Source of the DNA: Zygnema cylindricum
Taxonomy: Eukaryota; Streptophyta; Zygnematophyceae; Zygnematales; Zygnemataceae
Reading direction: 5' to 3'
Length of the DNA: 64,000 nt
Assembly: GCA_037447655.1 (NCBI GenBank)
Contig: JBBHKE010001907.1
Coordinates: 189,125-253,124, forward strand
This document shows, piece after piece, positions 1 to 10,253 of this stretch; positions within the stretch are counted from its first letter, which is position 1; every line of letters starts with the position of its first letter. A model generated the notes under the pieces. The model was not told the DNA's origin. It worked only from the letters and a program-made list of their open reading frames with translations, and ran no database searches. A program made the translations under genes and the position numbers.

Positions 1-2702
1 AAGATGAGTCTACAAGTCAGTCGGGATCTGAGGATGATGACGAGGGAGAAGAGGGAGAAGAAGGAGAGGAGGATGAGGCAGGAGAAGGAGAGCACGACGC
101 CCCCCCTGGAGTGGCACCGCAAGAATGGGTGAGTTACACATAACTGATGTTTGTGAAGGGGGGAGATTTATAAGCATTTCTTATGCACATAAATGGTCAT
201 AAAGGCTCAAATTTATTGAGTTTTCCTGTTTTAGGTTTTTCTTTTATGATTTGGGTTTTTTGAAAATGTGGGCAGAATCAGTTAAGTTTGTTGAAAAGGA
301 TGAAACATGTTCAGGCTCTTAGAAGTGTCAAAACTCACACTAATTGTGGTATGAACGCTAAGCATGTACAAGGTAACAGCCTCTTTCTCTCTCTTGCTTT
401 CTCACAGCAGTGGTGATTCGGGGGGGGGAAGGGAAGGGAAAGGCTGATTTTATGGGAGGAAATAGAATGTGATTCCTACCCTGTTTCTGTGTCTCTCAAA
501 AAACAGAACCTGTGTTGCGTAAGTGTTATCATGTTATTTAGTGGTGTGGATATCGATATGGATTGAAAATACTTCTAGTGAAAATCATGCTATTCCATGA
601 ACAGATGGAGGTCTTAACATGGGTTTTCGAGTCTTGTGAGATGAAATTCACTCTGTGAGTTGTTAAGAGAGTTTTTGTCTTTTGGTTACGAAAGGGTAGA
701 GTACTGTTAAAGTCTATATGTTGTTTCCACAAGTTATTGTTATTGTGTTGAGCCGTAGAAAAATCATTTTCTTTAGAGCTGATAGGGGGTTTGTGTCTAA
801 CCCTTTTACTGGCTTTTTATGTGCTCCATTCCATACTTGCTTTTTTCCCCCCTAAAAAAAAGTGAAACAAAAAAGTGAAAAAGTGAATACCTTCTCCTTT
901 TTGTTTCCTCGTAGAAAAGCAGAATGGGAGAGGTCAAAGAAAAAACTGGTTTTGTCAGTCCAAATTGGAAAGAATGGGGTCCACTAATTCAAATTAAGGG
1001 TTCATGTCGGTCCACCCTGGAACAAAAAATACTTAAAACGAATCAATGGATACGGCTTTCCGAGCACCGACTTTGTTGTTCTTGGAAGTTCTCGGAAAAC
1101 CGTACAATAGAACTTCCTCAAAATATTTGAGGATATTGAAGTCGGGTTAAGGTTGCGTCTTTCTTTGAAACAAGCCAACGGTAAACCCAAAAGCTGACCA
1201 AGCAAAAACAACATCCGAACAGCTATTTCATTGTTTTCGCGCGAAAAAACTGCCCAACTTGGCGGCGGAAGGGAAGAGGGGGATGTATTAGTAAGTTTGA
1301 AAAACTGCAGGTTTGTTTTCACGCCTATGTTTGATGACGTCGAAGCGTGTGACGTGTCACAGGTCACCTTCAATCGGAATTACCCGTTTTCCAATGAGTT
1401 TGGGCAAATTCATCGGAATGGGCAAAAAGTTATAAATGCTTTGGTGGAAATAGGCCAGATAGATAATTAAAATTAAGGGTTCATGTCGGTCCACCCTGGA
1501 ACAAAAAATACTTAAAACGAATCAATAGATGCAGTTTTCTTATTCACCTCTCCTCTCCCTCTCTCTCTTCCCTCTCTTTCAGCAGATTGCAGAAAAACCC
1601 TCTCTCCCACCTCCCCCTCCTCCCCCTCTCCTGCCTACCAATGGTGCCCCATCCAGCAGCTCTACCTCTCCCTCTCCCACTATCCCTCCTCCTCCTCCTC
1701 GGCGTCCTCCCCCTCCTCCTCCACGCCCCACAGGCCTACCTCCACCCCCTCCAGCCCGTCCGCCTCCTCCCACTCCTCCCCTTGGTCGTCCCCCTTTTAT
1801 GCACTCTATCCCGGGTCCTCCTCCGAGGGATGGCCCTCATGCTGCCCCTATGGGAATGAGACCTCCTCCGGGACCTCCTCCCCTCCCTCTCTCCTCTCAG
1901 TCTCGATCAGAAGGCTCCTCTTTTGGGCCACCTGGCATGGCTCCTCCCCCTGGCCCTCCCCCTCGGACAGGTTTACCGCCTCCTCTCTCTCATCCCAACA
2001 CACATCCTGGACCTCCTCCTCCTCCTGGGATGCGTCCACCTCCTGGGCCGCCACCTGGCGCTCCTTTGTCTGCTTCTGGAAACGTGATAGGTGGTGATGG
2101 GAAACCGTCTTATATTAAAGTTGCAGCTCCGACTGTTGTTAAACGGCCCCTTGCTCATCATATACCAGAATTGACAGCCATGGTATGTTAAAAGTTCAAT
2201 TTTTCTTTGGTTTTTCCTCTTCGGGGATGGTTTGAGGAATTTTCAATTACTGAAAAGCTGGCATTGTTATCTCTTACGGTTGTTTATCTCTTAGGCTTGT
2301 TGTATGGCCTGTTTTATCACATTCGATTTTGTGACATTTTGGAAACAAATGTTATTGGAACACAACCAGTGTGTGGTTCCATAACCAGTGTGTAGTTCAA
2401 CTTTGTGTTTTTGACATGTTCTGAGCTTATTTTGTGACCGACTTTGTGATATTTTGCGACCAATGTTGTGCCATTTTCTGGTCCATTTTGTGACATGTTG
2501 TCTCCTCTGTTGGCAGGTTCCCGCGTCCGTGCGAGTGAGAAGGGAGATCGCCTCTAAGGCGAAACCAAAAGTGGTGGCTCCCACACCAGCATCTGTCGGG
2601 ACAAAATCGTCTTTATCGGGAGTAAAGCCGGCGAGTTTGGACGAATCATATTCTGCTTTCTTGGAAGATTTGAAAGATCTTGGAGCATTTGATGAAGGTT
2701 AA
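1..2702 (+). CDS. WBP11/ELF5-like splicing-associated protein, C-terminal exons (5' end outside window)
   Basis: Three exons can be read: 1-128 (partial), 1583-2182 and 2517-2702; all junctions are GT-AG, phase 0. The first encodes an acidic tract ([20 protein letters not shown]) ending in QEW. The second is about 200 codons of proline-rich sequence with repeated PPPGPPP blocks, the PGR-type ligands of WW/GYF domains. The last encodes [10 protein letters not shown] and ends in a helical [18 protein letters not shown] tail. Acidic stretch, then PGR repeats, then a conserved (P)(A/T)S(V/L)RV(R/K)R motif plus a short FxxxxxxL tail is the order in WBP11 (animals) and ELF5 (plants), nuclear proteins tied to pre-mRNA splicing; function here is inferred from that family. 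The 129-1582 intron carries a repeat insertion. The N-terminal half lies upstream of the window. Confidence 0.85.
991..1526 (+). repeat. Repeat 'X' copy 1 flanked by 57-bp direct repeats, in the WBP11 intron
   Basis: A core of about 411 bp (1051-1461) starts with a small hairpin (TACGGCTTTCCGAG pairing with CTCGGAAAACCGTA) and is nearly identical to 4011-4422. It is bracketed by two identical 57-bp direct repeats, 991-1047 and 1470-1526 (both run from AAATTAAGGG to AACGAATCAAT). The second repeat sits only about 55 bp before the splice acceptor of the proline-rich exon. No protein-coding capacity is visible. Confidence 0.8.
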
Positions 2703-3605
2703 ATTGATGGGATGTGTTTTTTTTGCGAACCCTTTCCTTTTGGAAGAAGGTTATGGCACGCGGAGTCGCAAAGAGGAGATGACTATGAAGTCACTGGTGT
2801 TTGTTGTAGTTTTTTCCTCGCATAAAAGGAGGTCTTTCAGAAATGATCGTATTCATTTTTTTTTTTTTGGGTTGTAACAAGATTGCAGATTTCGCACAAG
2901 TTTTGGAAGGACAAAAAATTGTCCACTATGTTGTTATTTCCAAAAGTTACATTTTTGAGGGAATTAGTAGAGGTTTAACGAGTTTGAGATATACTCCAAT
3001 CTGTACATTGTGGACAAGGTAGTTGTGGAGATGTTTCAAATATAAGGATGGATGGTGCTAAGAATGTTCCCTGTTTGGAAATAAAGTATAGACAATCATT
3101 GAAAAACAGGGTTGACTGATAACACTGTGGTGGGCACCGGTTGCAACTACCAGTCCGATTGATTTTTATTGAAAAGAAATAGGCAGTAGTATTGCAGCCA
3201 TGTCTAGATTTGTTCTTGTTTCTTTATCACGCCTTGGAAAAACTCTTATTTGTTCCATGTACGGGCAAGTCAATTTTGTCTTTTTTGGATAGCAATCTGC
3301 ACATCAGTAAGGTTACACGTCCATTGTCAGTGCAATAGTATGTGTCTTTGCCGGTTGCTGGGGGGTTTTTCAATTTCAGCTTGTCATTGGCCAGTTTATG
3401 TTTCAAAAAGCAGAGCGAATATACTGCTGGAACTTGACATTCAAATGTATGTACCAGTAGATAAGCTTGCTGGTTCATTTTTTGAAAAACGTACATGTGC
3501 AATATTTTACAATTCATGCAATCTAATCTTATGTTTTCTACTCGTCGTAGGTGATGTTGTTTCGCTTCCAAGTCCAACAAGCAACTATGGATTTCCATAT
3601 ACGCG
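2207..3605 (+). repeat. Segmental duplication, copy 1 (WBP11 last intron, last exon and 3' flank)
   Basis: Sequence from TTGGTTTTTCCTCTTCGGGG onward matches 7261 onward at an offset of 5054 bp with only scattered substitutions and small indels up to about 3558. The match resumes for about 45 bp (TTCCAAGTCCAACAAGCAAC) after a 318-bp stretch present only in copy 2. Confidence 0.9.
3080..3085 (+). terminator. Polyadenylation signal AATAAA of the WBP11-like gene
   Basis: A canonical AATAAA lies 378 bp after the stop codon in the 3' flank. The duplicated downstream copy keeps it at 8134-8139. Confidence 0.5.
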
Positions 3606-4010
3606 TGTATAAGAGCACGTATAATAGGAGATGACCAGATATAGCGATTCCACTTGTTTTAGCACTTTTCGAGCTACATTTTTAACCATAGTTGTTCAAA
3701 ACGCATTTGACGCATGATTCAGGCGCGCAATTATACGTAGGTAACGCATTGAATGATTTGAAAAAATCGTTAAAATCGTTGATGAATTTGTATCCGTACT
3801 ATTCCGTACATGTAAAAATAATAGAATTTTACATGTACCGCAGTTTGTACATTTGTCGTTAAATGGGCCCTAAACAATTGAAAATATTTAAATAATTATT
3901 ACACTTCCTACGCGTATCGGAAATTCTACATCAATAGGTTACGGACAATTGATAGCCTATTCCTACTGGAAAAAAATTCACTTCCGCAACAGATGGGCAT
4001 TCGAATAATG
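3606..4010. other. Intergenic repeat remnants, no gene
   Basis: 3605-3680 is shared with 13265-13345 (GTGTATAAGAGCACGTATAA). 3690-3835 begins CATAGTTGTTCA and resembles the hAT terminal region at 9090-9225. No coding sequence is visible. Confidence 0.6.
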
Positions 4011-4422
4011 TACGGCTTTCCGAGCACCGACTTTGTTGTTCTTGGAAGTTCTCGGAAAACCGTACAATAGAACTTCCTCAAAATATTTGAGGATATTGAA
4101 GTCGGGTTAAGGTTGCGTCTTTCTTTGAAACAAGCCAACGGTAAACCCAAAAGCTGACCAAGCAAAAACAACATCCGAACAGCTATTTTCATTGTTTTCG
4201 CGCGAAAAAACTGCCCAACTTGGCGGCGGAAGGGAAGAGGGGGATGTATTAGTAAGTTTGAAAAACTGCAGGTTTGTTTTCGCGCCTATGTTTGATGACG
4301 TCGAAGCGTGTGACGTGTCACAGGTCACCTTCAATCGGAATTACCCGTTTTCCAATGAGTTCGGGCAAATTCATCGGAATGGGCAAAAAGTTATAAATGC
4401 TTTGGTGGAAACAGGCCAGATA
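4011..4422 (+). repeat. Repeat 'X' copy 2
   Basis: Nearly identical to the insertion at 1051-1461 from TACGGCTTTCC to GGCCAGATA, but without the 57-bp flanking repeats. Confidence 0.85.
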
Positions 4423-4500
4423 CAAAGATATTTGCGGCTACTCATAGGACCAGGTTCAAATCCTGGCTAACGCATTTTTTTTATCAATTTGTCTGTCTGA
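4423..4500 (+). repeat. tRNA-derived SINE-like tail
   Basis: Contains a perfect tRNA T-arm (CCAGG, TTCAAAT, CCTGG) with a Pol III B-box (GGTTCAAATCC), then CTAACGCA, a T run and TGTCTGTCTGATACTAT. A relative with the same order lies at 9286-9365. The A-box half is not evident, so this is a fragment or tail. Confidence 0.45.
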
Positions 4501-5660
4501 TACTATGATAGCCTATTCCCACCGGAGCATTTGTAACTTTTTGCCCATTCCGAAGATTTTCCGAGAACTCATCGGAAAACGGGTCTTGTTCACACCAAAA
4601 TGTTGGCACGTAACTCCGATTGAAGGTGTCCTGTGACACGTCACAATTTTTAGTAAACATCTTTTTTAAAAAAAAAAAAAAAAACAATACGGCTTAGTAC
4701 GGAAAGGTACTTTCTCCAGTAAACAACCCCACTTTTCGCCTGATGGAAGGTTACCCTTACTAATACGCGCGAAAACAAAAAAATAGCCGTGCGAATGTTG
4801 TTTTTGCTACGCCAACTTTTCAGGTTACCGTTGGTCTGTTTCACAAAAATTAGCTACTTTAAACCGTCTTCAATATCCCCCAATATTTTGAGGAAGTTAG
4901 TTTGTACGGCTTTCCGAAAAGGGAATTGCTAATCGCAAAGACGATTTTTGTTGCGTGCAGGTACACCGCGAATCGTTATTAGCGTTAAGAAATTATTAGA
5001 GTTGAAAATTAATTAGGGTTATCAACACTAATTACGATTTTTACTTTTTTTTTTAAAAAGGTTTAACTCTAATTGATCTATAATTCTATTTTTGGTACGA
5101 CGGATATGCCATCAAGATCTTCACGGTAAAATAGATAAAAGTACAAAATTTGATAAATCGTACACTATTGCGTCCTTTGACTCAAATTTGTTTATAACTC
5201 TAATCTGGGTGTTCGCGCGAATAATTATCACGCCACACACATTTTTACATGTTCGACGGATTGACTGTCAAATCTGAACTTAAAGGTACGTAGCTTGTAC
5301 GAAATTGTACTTCAAATGTACAATTTCTGACAACTACCTGCGCGCGACAAAAACCGTCTCTGCGATTAGCAATTCCCTTTCGGAAATTTCAGAAAACAAA
5401 AAAAGTCAGTGCTCGGAAATCCGTACATTATTCGAACGCCCGTCTGCTGCGGAAGTGGAATTTTTACCAGAACCTTTGTAACTTTTTGCCCATTCCGATA
5501 ATTTTTCGAGAACTCGTCGGAAAACGGGTCTTGTTCACACCAAAATTTTGGCACGTAACTCCGATTGAAGGTGTCCTATGACACGTCACACGCTTCGACG
5601 TCATCAAACATAGGCGCAAAAACAAACCTACAACTTTTCAAACTTACTAGTACTTACTAA
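4495..5660 (-). repeat. Repeat 'X' copies 3/4 in reverse orientation, split by a palindromic insert
   Basis: 4505-4640 and 5465-5660 are both reverse-complement matches to the 3' half of repeat X (CATTCCGA...GGAAAACGGG...CACGTCACA). Between them, 4921-5377 is bounded by inverted repeats of about 50 bp (GGGAATTGCTAATCGCAAAG left, its near complement ending at 5377). The left end of the insert also carries TACACCGCGAATCGTTATTAG (4962 onward), the terminus of the Stowaway-like family described at 55341. Confidence 0.6.
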
Positions 5661-6390
5661 GGGTCAAGTTCCATCAATCGAAAAGTGGGGTAGTTTATAG
5701 AAATTCACGCTTATCCGTACCAATTCGTACCGCTTATTTTGTTTTTATACGCGAAACAACATTACAGAGAATCTTGCCAATACTCTCCGAAGGTCTTGGA
5801 GGTAACACTGACCGTCGGATGTTCATCCGCGTGGCGTTCGCTTCATTTTTCTCTATAGCTGCCAACGTACCTGTAAGAGGTGGGTTGGCAGATACAGAAA
5901 AAATTAATAGTGACACGCTGGACGAATAAGCTACGTGTCACAATGGAAAACCAACGAAAATAGACGAAATTTGTACATGGTATGTACTTTTCAAAATGCA
6001 ACTGAAAATTAAAAAAATAATCTCGAAACGGTCCTTCGTCGCGCAATTTCTTTCGTCACACTATTTCCAACAAAGGATTTTCGTCATGTTCGAAATCAGG
6101 TACCCTAAAAAATGAGCTGGCGTAAAAGACTGGCGTTTGCATAAAGTACAAAAGTTTTGTCGTATTATGACTTGGTACGCAGGTACATGGTACGCAAGTG
6201 AAGACTTGAAGTGAAATTTGTCGGTGTGAAGATTTTTAAAAGATTTTAGATATCCGGTCAAAACCCACGTGGTGCCACTCATTGTATAACACGTGGGTTA
6301 CAGACTCTTCGTGATGGAACATCGACTCAATTAACCCGACCCGTAGAGTTGGCTGTACGATTACAGAAACGAGTGATGGAACTTGACCCT
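5661..6390. mobile_element. PIF/Harbinger-like MITE 1 (730 bp)
   Basis: Terminal inverted repeats GGGTCAAGTTCCATCA (left) and TGATGGAACTTGACCC (right) match perfectly. It is flanked by TAA at 5658-5660 and TAA at 6391-6393, the 3-bp TWA duplication typical of PIF/Harbinger elements. No transposase ORF is seen. Confidence 0.8.
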
Positions 6391-6393
6391 AAG

Positions 6394-7111
6394 GGTGAAG
6401 TTTCATTAGACGAAAAGTGAGGTTGTTTGCATAAATTCGGACCTCTCCGTACTATGACGTACCTCTTATTTTGTTCTTATCAGGAAAACAAGAGAATCTT
6501 GCCAATATTCTCCAAAAGTCTAGGAGTTAACAATGGCCATTGGATGGTTTTTCGCGAAGCATTCGCTTCAAAAGTTTCTCTAATTAGTGATGTACCTCGC
6601 GAGGTACATCATCAATTACAGAAAAATTTGAGCCGCGACACGCTGGATAATGAACAAACGTGTCAATATGTTAACCAACGAAAATCAAAAAATTTCGCAC
6701 ACGTTATACACATTAAAAAATACAACAAAAAATATAAAGGAAATCTCGTAACGCACTTTTGTCACGCTATTTTTGTAAGCGCCCATTCGTCACACTATTT
6801 TTGGCAGCGCTCATTCGTCACGCGTAAAAACAGGAACCCTAAAAAAATGAGGTGGTATCAGACAATGCGTATGCAAAGAGTATAAAAGTTGTGTTGCGCG
6901 ATGACTTGGTACCCACGTGCATGGTACGCAAATGAAGATTTTTGGTCGGTGTGAAAATTATTGACGATTTGCAATATCCAATCCATAGTTACGTGGCACC
7001 ACTCTTTTGTTAACACGTGCATTACAGACTCTGCGCAATGGAACTTCGTTCAAATTGTCGCATTCTGTAATGTTGGCCGTAAAATTACAGTGTCCTAATG
7101 GAACTTCACCC
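6394..7111. mobile_element. PIF/Harbinger-like MITE 2 (718 bp), abutting MITE 1
   Basis: Ends GGGTGAAGTTTCATTAG and CTAATGGAACTTCACCC are inverted repeats with one mismatch, flanked by TAA at 6391-6393 and 7112-7114. The central TAA is shared with MITE 1. Internal sequence is related to MITE 1 and to 34222-34340. A perfect 24-bp palindrome centred on CTCGCGAG lies at 6588-6611. Confidence 0.75.
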
Positions 7112-7115
7112 TAAT

Positions 7116-7125
7116 NNNNNNNNNN
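7116..7125. other. Assembly gap (10 N)
   Basis: Ten N bases. Their round number suggests a scaffold join of unknown true length. Confidence 0.99.
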
Positions 7126-7260
7126 GGAATCTCCGCTAGAGGGAAGAGTGAGCGTGCCTGCGCCCTTGGACGGTTGTCTTCTCTGTTGTACAGTGCTTTA
7201 CCTGGTCTTTTACCGTGTTGTAACCAGCGTTTTATAGTGTTTTAGCCAGTGTTTTGTGTT

Positions 7261-8978
7261 TTGGTTTTTCCTCTTCGGGGATGGTTTGAGGAATTTTCAA
7301 TTACTGAAAAGCTGGCATTGTTATCTCTTACGGTTGTTTATCTCTTAGGCTTGTTGTATGGCCTGTTTTATCACATTCGATTTTGTGACATTTTGGAAAC
7401 AAATGTTATTGGAACACAACCAGTGTGTGGTTCCATAGCCAATGTGTAGTTCAACTTTGTGTTTTTGACATATTCTGAGCTTATTTTGTGACCGATTTTG
7501 TGATATTTTGCGACCAATGTTGTGCCATTTTCTGGTCCATTTCGTGACATGTTGTCTCTTCTGTTGGCAGGTTCCCGCGTCCGTGCGAGTGAGAAGGGAG
7601 ATCGCCTCTAAGGCGAAACCAAAAGTAGTGGCTCCCACACCAGCATCTGTCGGGACAAAATCGTCTTTATCGGGAGTAAAGCCGGCGAGTTTGGACGAAT
7701 CATATTCTGCTTTCTTGGAAGATTTGAAAGATCTTGGAGCATTTGATGAAGGTTAAATTGATGGGATGTGTTTTTTATGCGAACCCTTTCCTTTTGGAAG
7801 AAGGTTATGGCACGCGGAGTCGCAAAGAGGAGATGACTATGAAGTCACTGGTGTTTGTTGTAGTTTTTTCCTCGCATAAAAGGAGGGCTTTCAGAAATGA
7901 TCGTATTCATTTTATTCTTTTTTGGTTGTAACAAGATTGCAGATTGTCGCACAAGTTTTGGAAGGACAAAAAATTGTCCACTATGTTGTTATTTCCAAAA
8001 GTTACCTGTTTGAGGGAATTAGTAGAGGTTTAACGAGTTTGAGATATACTCCAATCTGTACATTGTGGACAAGGTAGTTATGGAGATGTTTCAAATAAAG
8101 GGTGGATGGTGCTAAGAATGTTCCCTGTTTGGAAATAAACTATAGACAATCATTGAAAAACCGGGTTGACCGAGAACATTGTGGTGGGCACCGGTTGCGA
8201 CTACCGGTCCGATTGATTTTTATTGAAAAGAAATAGGCAGTAGTATTGCAGCCGTGTCTAGATTTGGTCTTGTTTCTTTATCTCGCCTTGAAAAACTCTT
8301 GTTTGTTCCATGTACGGGCAAGTCAATTTTGTCTTTTTTGGATAGCAATCTGCACATTAGTAAGGTTACACTTCCATTGTCAGTGCAATAGTATGTGTCT
8401 TTGCCGGTTGCTGGGGGGTGTTTCAATTTCAGCTTGTCAATGGCCAGTTTATGTTTCAAAAAGCAGAGCGAATATACTGCTGAAACTTGGCATTCAAATG
8501 TAGGTACCAGTAGATAAGCTTGCTGGTTCATTTTTTTAAAAAACGTACATGTGCAATATTTTACAATTCATGCAAATCTAAACTTATGTTTTCTACTTGT
8601 CGTATGTGATGTTGTCTCTATGTTATGCTCTTATTGGCTTCCTACAAGGTTAAGGGATAAGAGACTTCCAAGGCTGACAAACAGGATAGATAAAAGAAAG
8701 AAAAAATTATACAACTTACATTAAGAATGTGTGATGGTGCAAGAAGTAGGAGAGGCAAAATGAAAGGAAACTTACAGCACGTGTACTAACAGAGGACGTC
8801 ACTGTTCATCAGTGGATTTAGTTCAACAATTGCTAAAGTGGTCCATTTTAGATAGTGTCTTGACACGAAAGATCGATACAGTTGTACATATCAGTAGAAT
8901 TAATCCCTTCACGCTTAAACATCATTTTTTTTGCTTCCAAGTCCAACAAGCAACTATGGATTTCCATACGATTTGAGC
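7261..8978 (+). repeat. Segmental duplication, copy 2
   Basis: Matches 2207-3605. 7261-8612 aligns almost continuously, 8613-8929 is extra sequence, and 8930-8978 resumes the match. The proline-rich exon and everything upstream of 2207 are not duplicated. Confidence 0.9.
7571..7756 (+). pseudogene. Duplicated last exon of the WBP11-like gene
   Basis: Encodes exactly the same 61 residues and stop as the genuine last exon (2517-2702); I see one synonymous change (GTG to GTA). It has an acceptor AG (TTGGCAG) and the same downstream AATAAA, but no acidic or proline-rich exon lies between 3.6 and 7.2 kb, so on its own it cannot make the protein. It could be a recent partial duplication, a second haplotype wrongly placed in tandem, or an alternative terminal exon. 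Confidence 0.75.
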
Positions 8979-9089
8979 AATTAGAATGCTTGAATCTCAC
9001 ACAATCAACACTAAAAATATTTGTTCGTCTTTTCTTAAGCAATCCTCTATATATGCGCTTTTTAACCATAGTGGAAAATCCGAAAAAAC
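8979..9089. other. Short spacer, no gene
   Basis: Unique AT-rich sequence between the duplicated segment and the hAT elements. CCATAGTGG at 9065 resembles a stray hAT terminus. Confidence 0.4.
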
Positions 9090-9770
9090 CATAGTTGTTC
9101 ACGGCGTTTAGTGCGAACGATTTAATCGCGGCGAATTATGCGTAACAAACGCATTGGACCTTTTAAAAAGATCGTAAAAATCGTTAATGAATTTTTGTCC
9201 GTACTATTCCGTACATGTAAACAAAACTGAATTTTAAATAATACCACAGTTTGTAAGTTTTCCGTTACAAATGCTAAATAGGCTATAATGGAAGAGCGTA
9301 GAGCCAGGCTCAAATCTCGGCCAACGCAATATTTTTGTCAAAGTCCGTCTGTTGATACTATCTGACAGGCAGATTCCTGGCAGAATTTCAACATTCCATG
9401 GCGGCTTCTAAAATAATTGAAGAAGACGTTCGTACATTTTTCAAACTTACCGCGCGCAAATAGTGTGACATTTCAAACGTCTCTTTTCGAAACTGTCCGT
9501 ACATCTTCGAAAAATTACGTACATGAACTGTGAAATTTATGTTCAGTTTACTGGACAGAAAGTACTAATAACTGCGTATGTTTTCTTCAAATTCCGTACA
9601 TTACTGCAAAAGTCCGTACATGTTATGGGAAACGCTGTACTTTTTACGTAATTGTCCGTACAGTTTACCAGACAAATAGTACATCGCGATTTTTTGCGAT
9701 TTTTTCAAAAGTCACGAATTATACGTTTCAATCGGAAAAAAGGAAAAAATCGCGCGATTTGACAACTATG
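9090..9770 (-). mobile_element. Non-autonomous hAT-like element, head-to-head with the next
   Basis: Begins CATAGTTGTTCACGGCG and ends in the inverse, CAACTATG. Its first 135 bp are the inverted counterpart of 13095-13227 (the 3' end of the neighbouring hAT). Its right part, 9389-9770, is the inverted counterpart of 9777-10158 (that element's 5' end). It is therefore an internally deleted copy of the same family in opposite orientation. A SINE-like fragment (GCCAGGCTCAAATCTCGGCC) sits at 9286-9365. Confidence 0.65.
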
Positions 9771-10253
9771 GAAAAACATAGTTGTTCAAATTGCGCGATT
9801 TTTTCCTTTTTTCCGATTGAAACGTATAATTCGTGACTTTTGAAAAAATCATTAAAAAACATCTACTGTAAACTGAAACTGAAATATTTACGGAAACCTG
9901 TAAACAAATTACTGTAACTGAACATTTTTTTACGGATATGTACGGAATAAAACGGGAAATATGCGTCGTAGATATTGGTACTTTCTGTTCAGTGAACTGA
10001 ACATAAATGCCAAAGAAGCTGTACGTTTTAGAATCGAAAATGTACGGACATTTTCGAAAAGAGACGTTGAACGTCACAATAATTTCGCGCGTTCAGTTTG
10101 AAATTTGTACAGGCGTCTTCTTCAGTTTTTTTTGAAAGAAGACGCCATGGAACATTGAAAACGAAACCGCGAGGAAGCCGCTTCCCCATATCCTACCCTC
10201 CTCCCTCCCAAGCTTTTGACTATCCTCGCCTCCGGACTTCGACAAAAGCAATC

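Noticed and set aside
1579-2161. Minus-strand and alternative-frame Gly/Glu/Pro/Leu-rich ORFs over the WBP11 proline exon
   Set aside because: Shadow frames of the CCTCCTCCT-type repeat; the plus-frame exon has matching splice sites and family motifs.
3600-9100. CRISPR-like direct repeats
   Set aside because: Repeats are dispersed transposon copies without regular spacers, in a eukaryotic genome.
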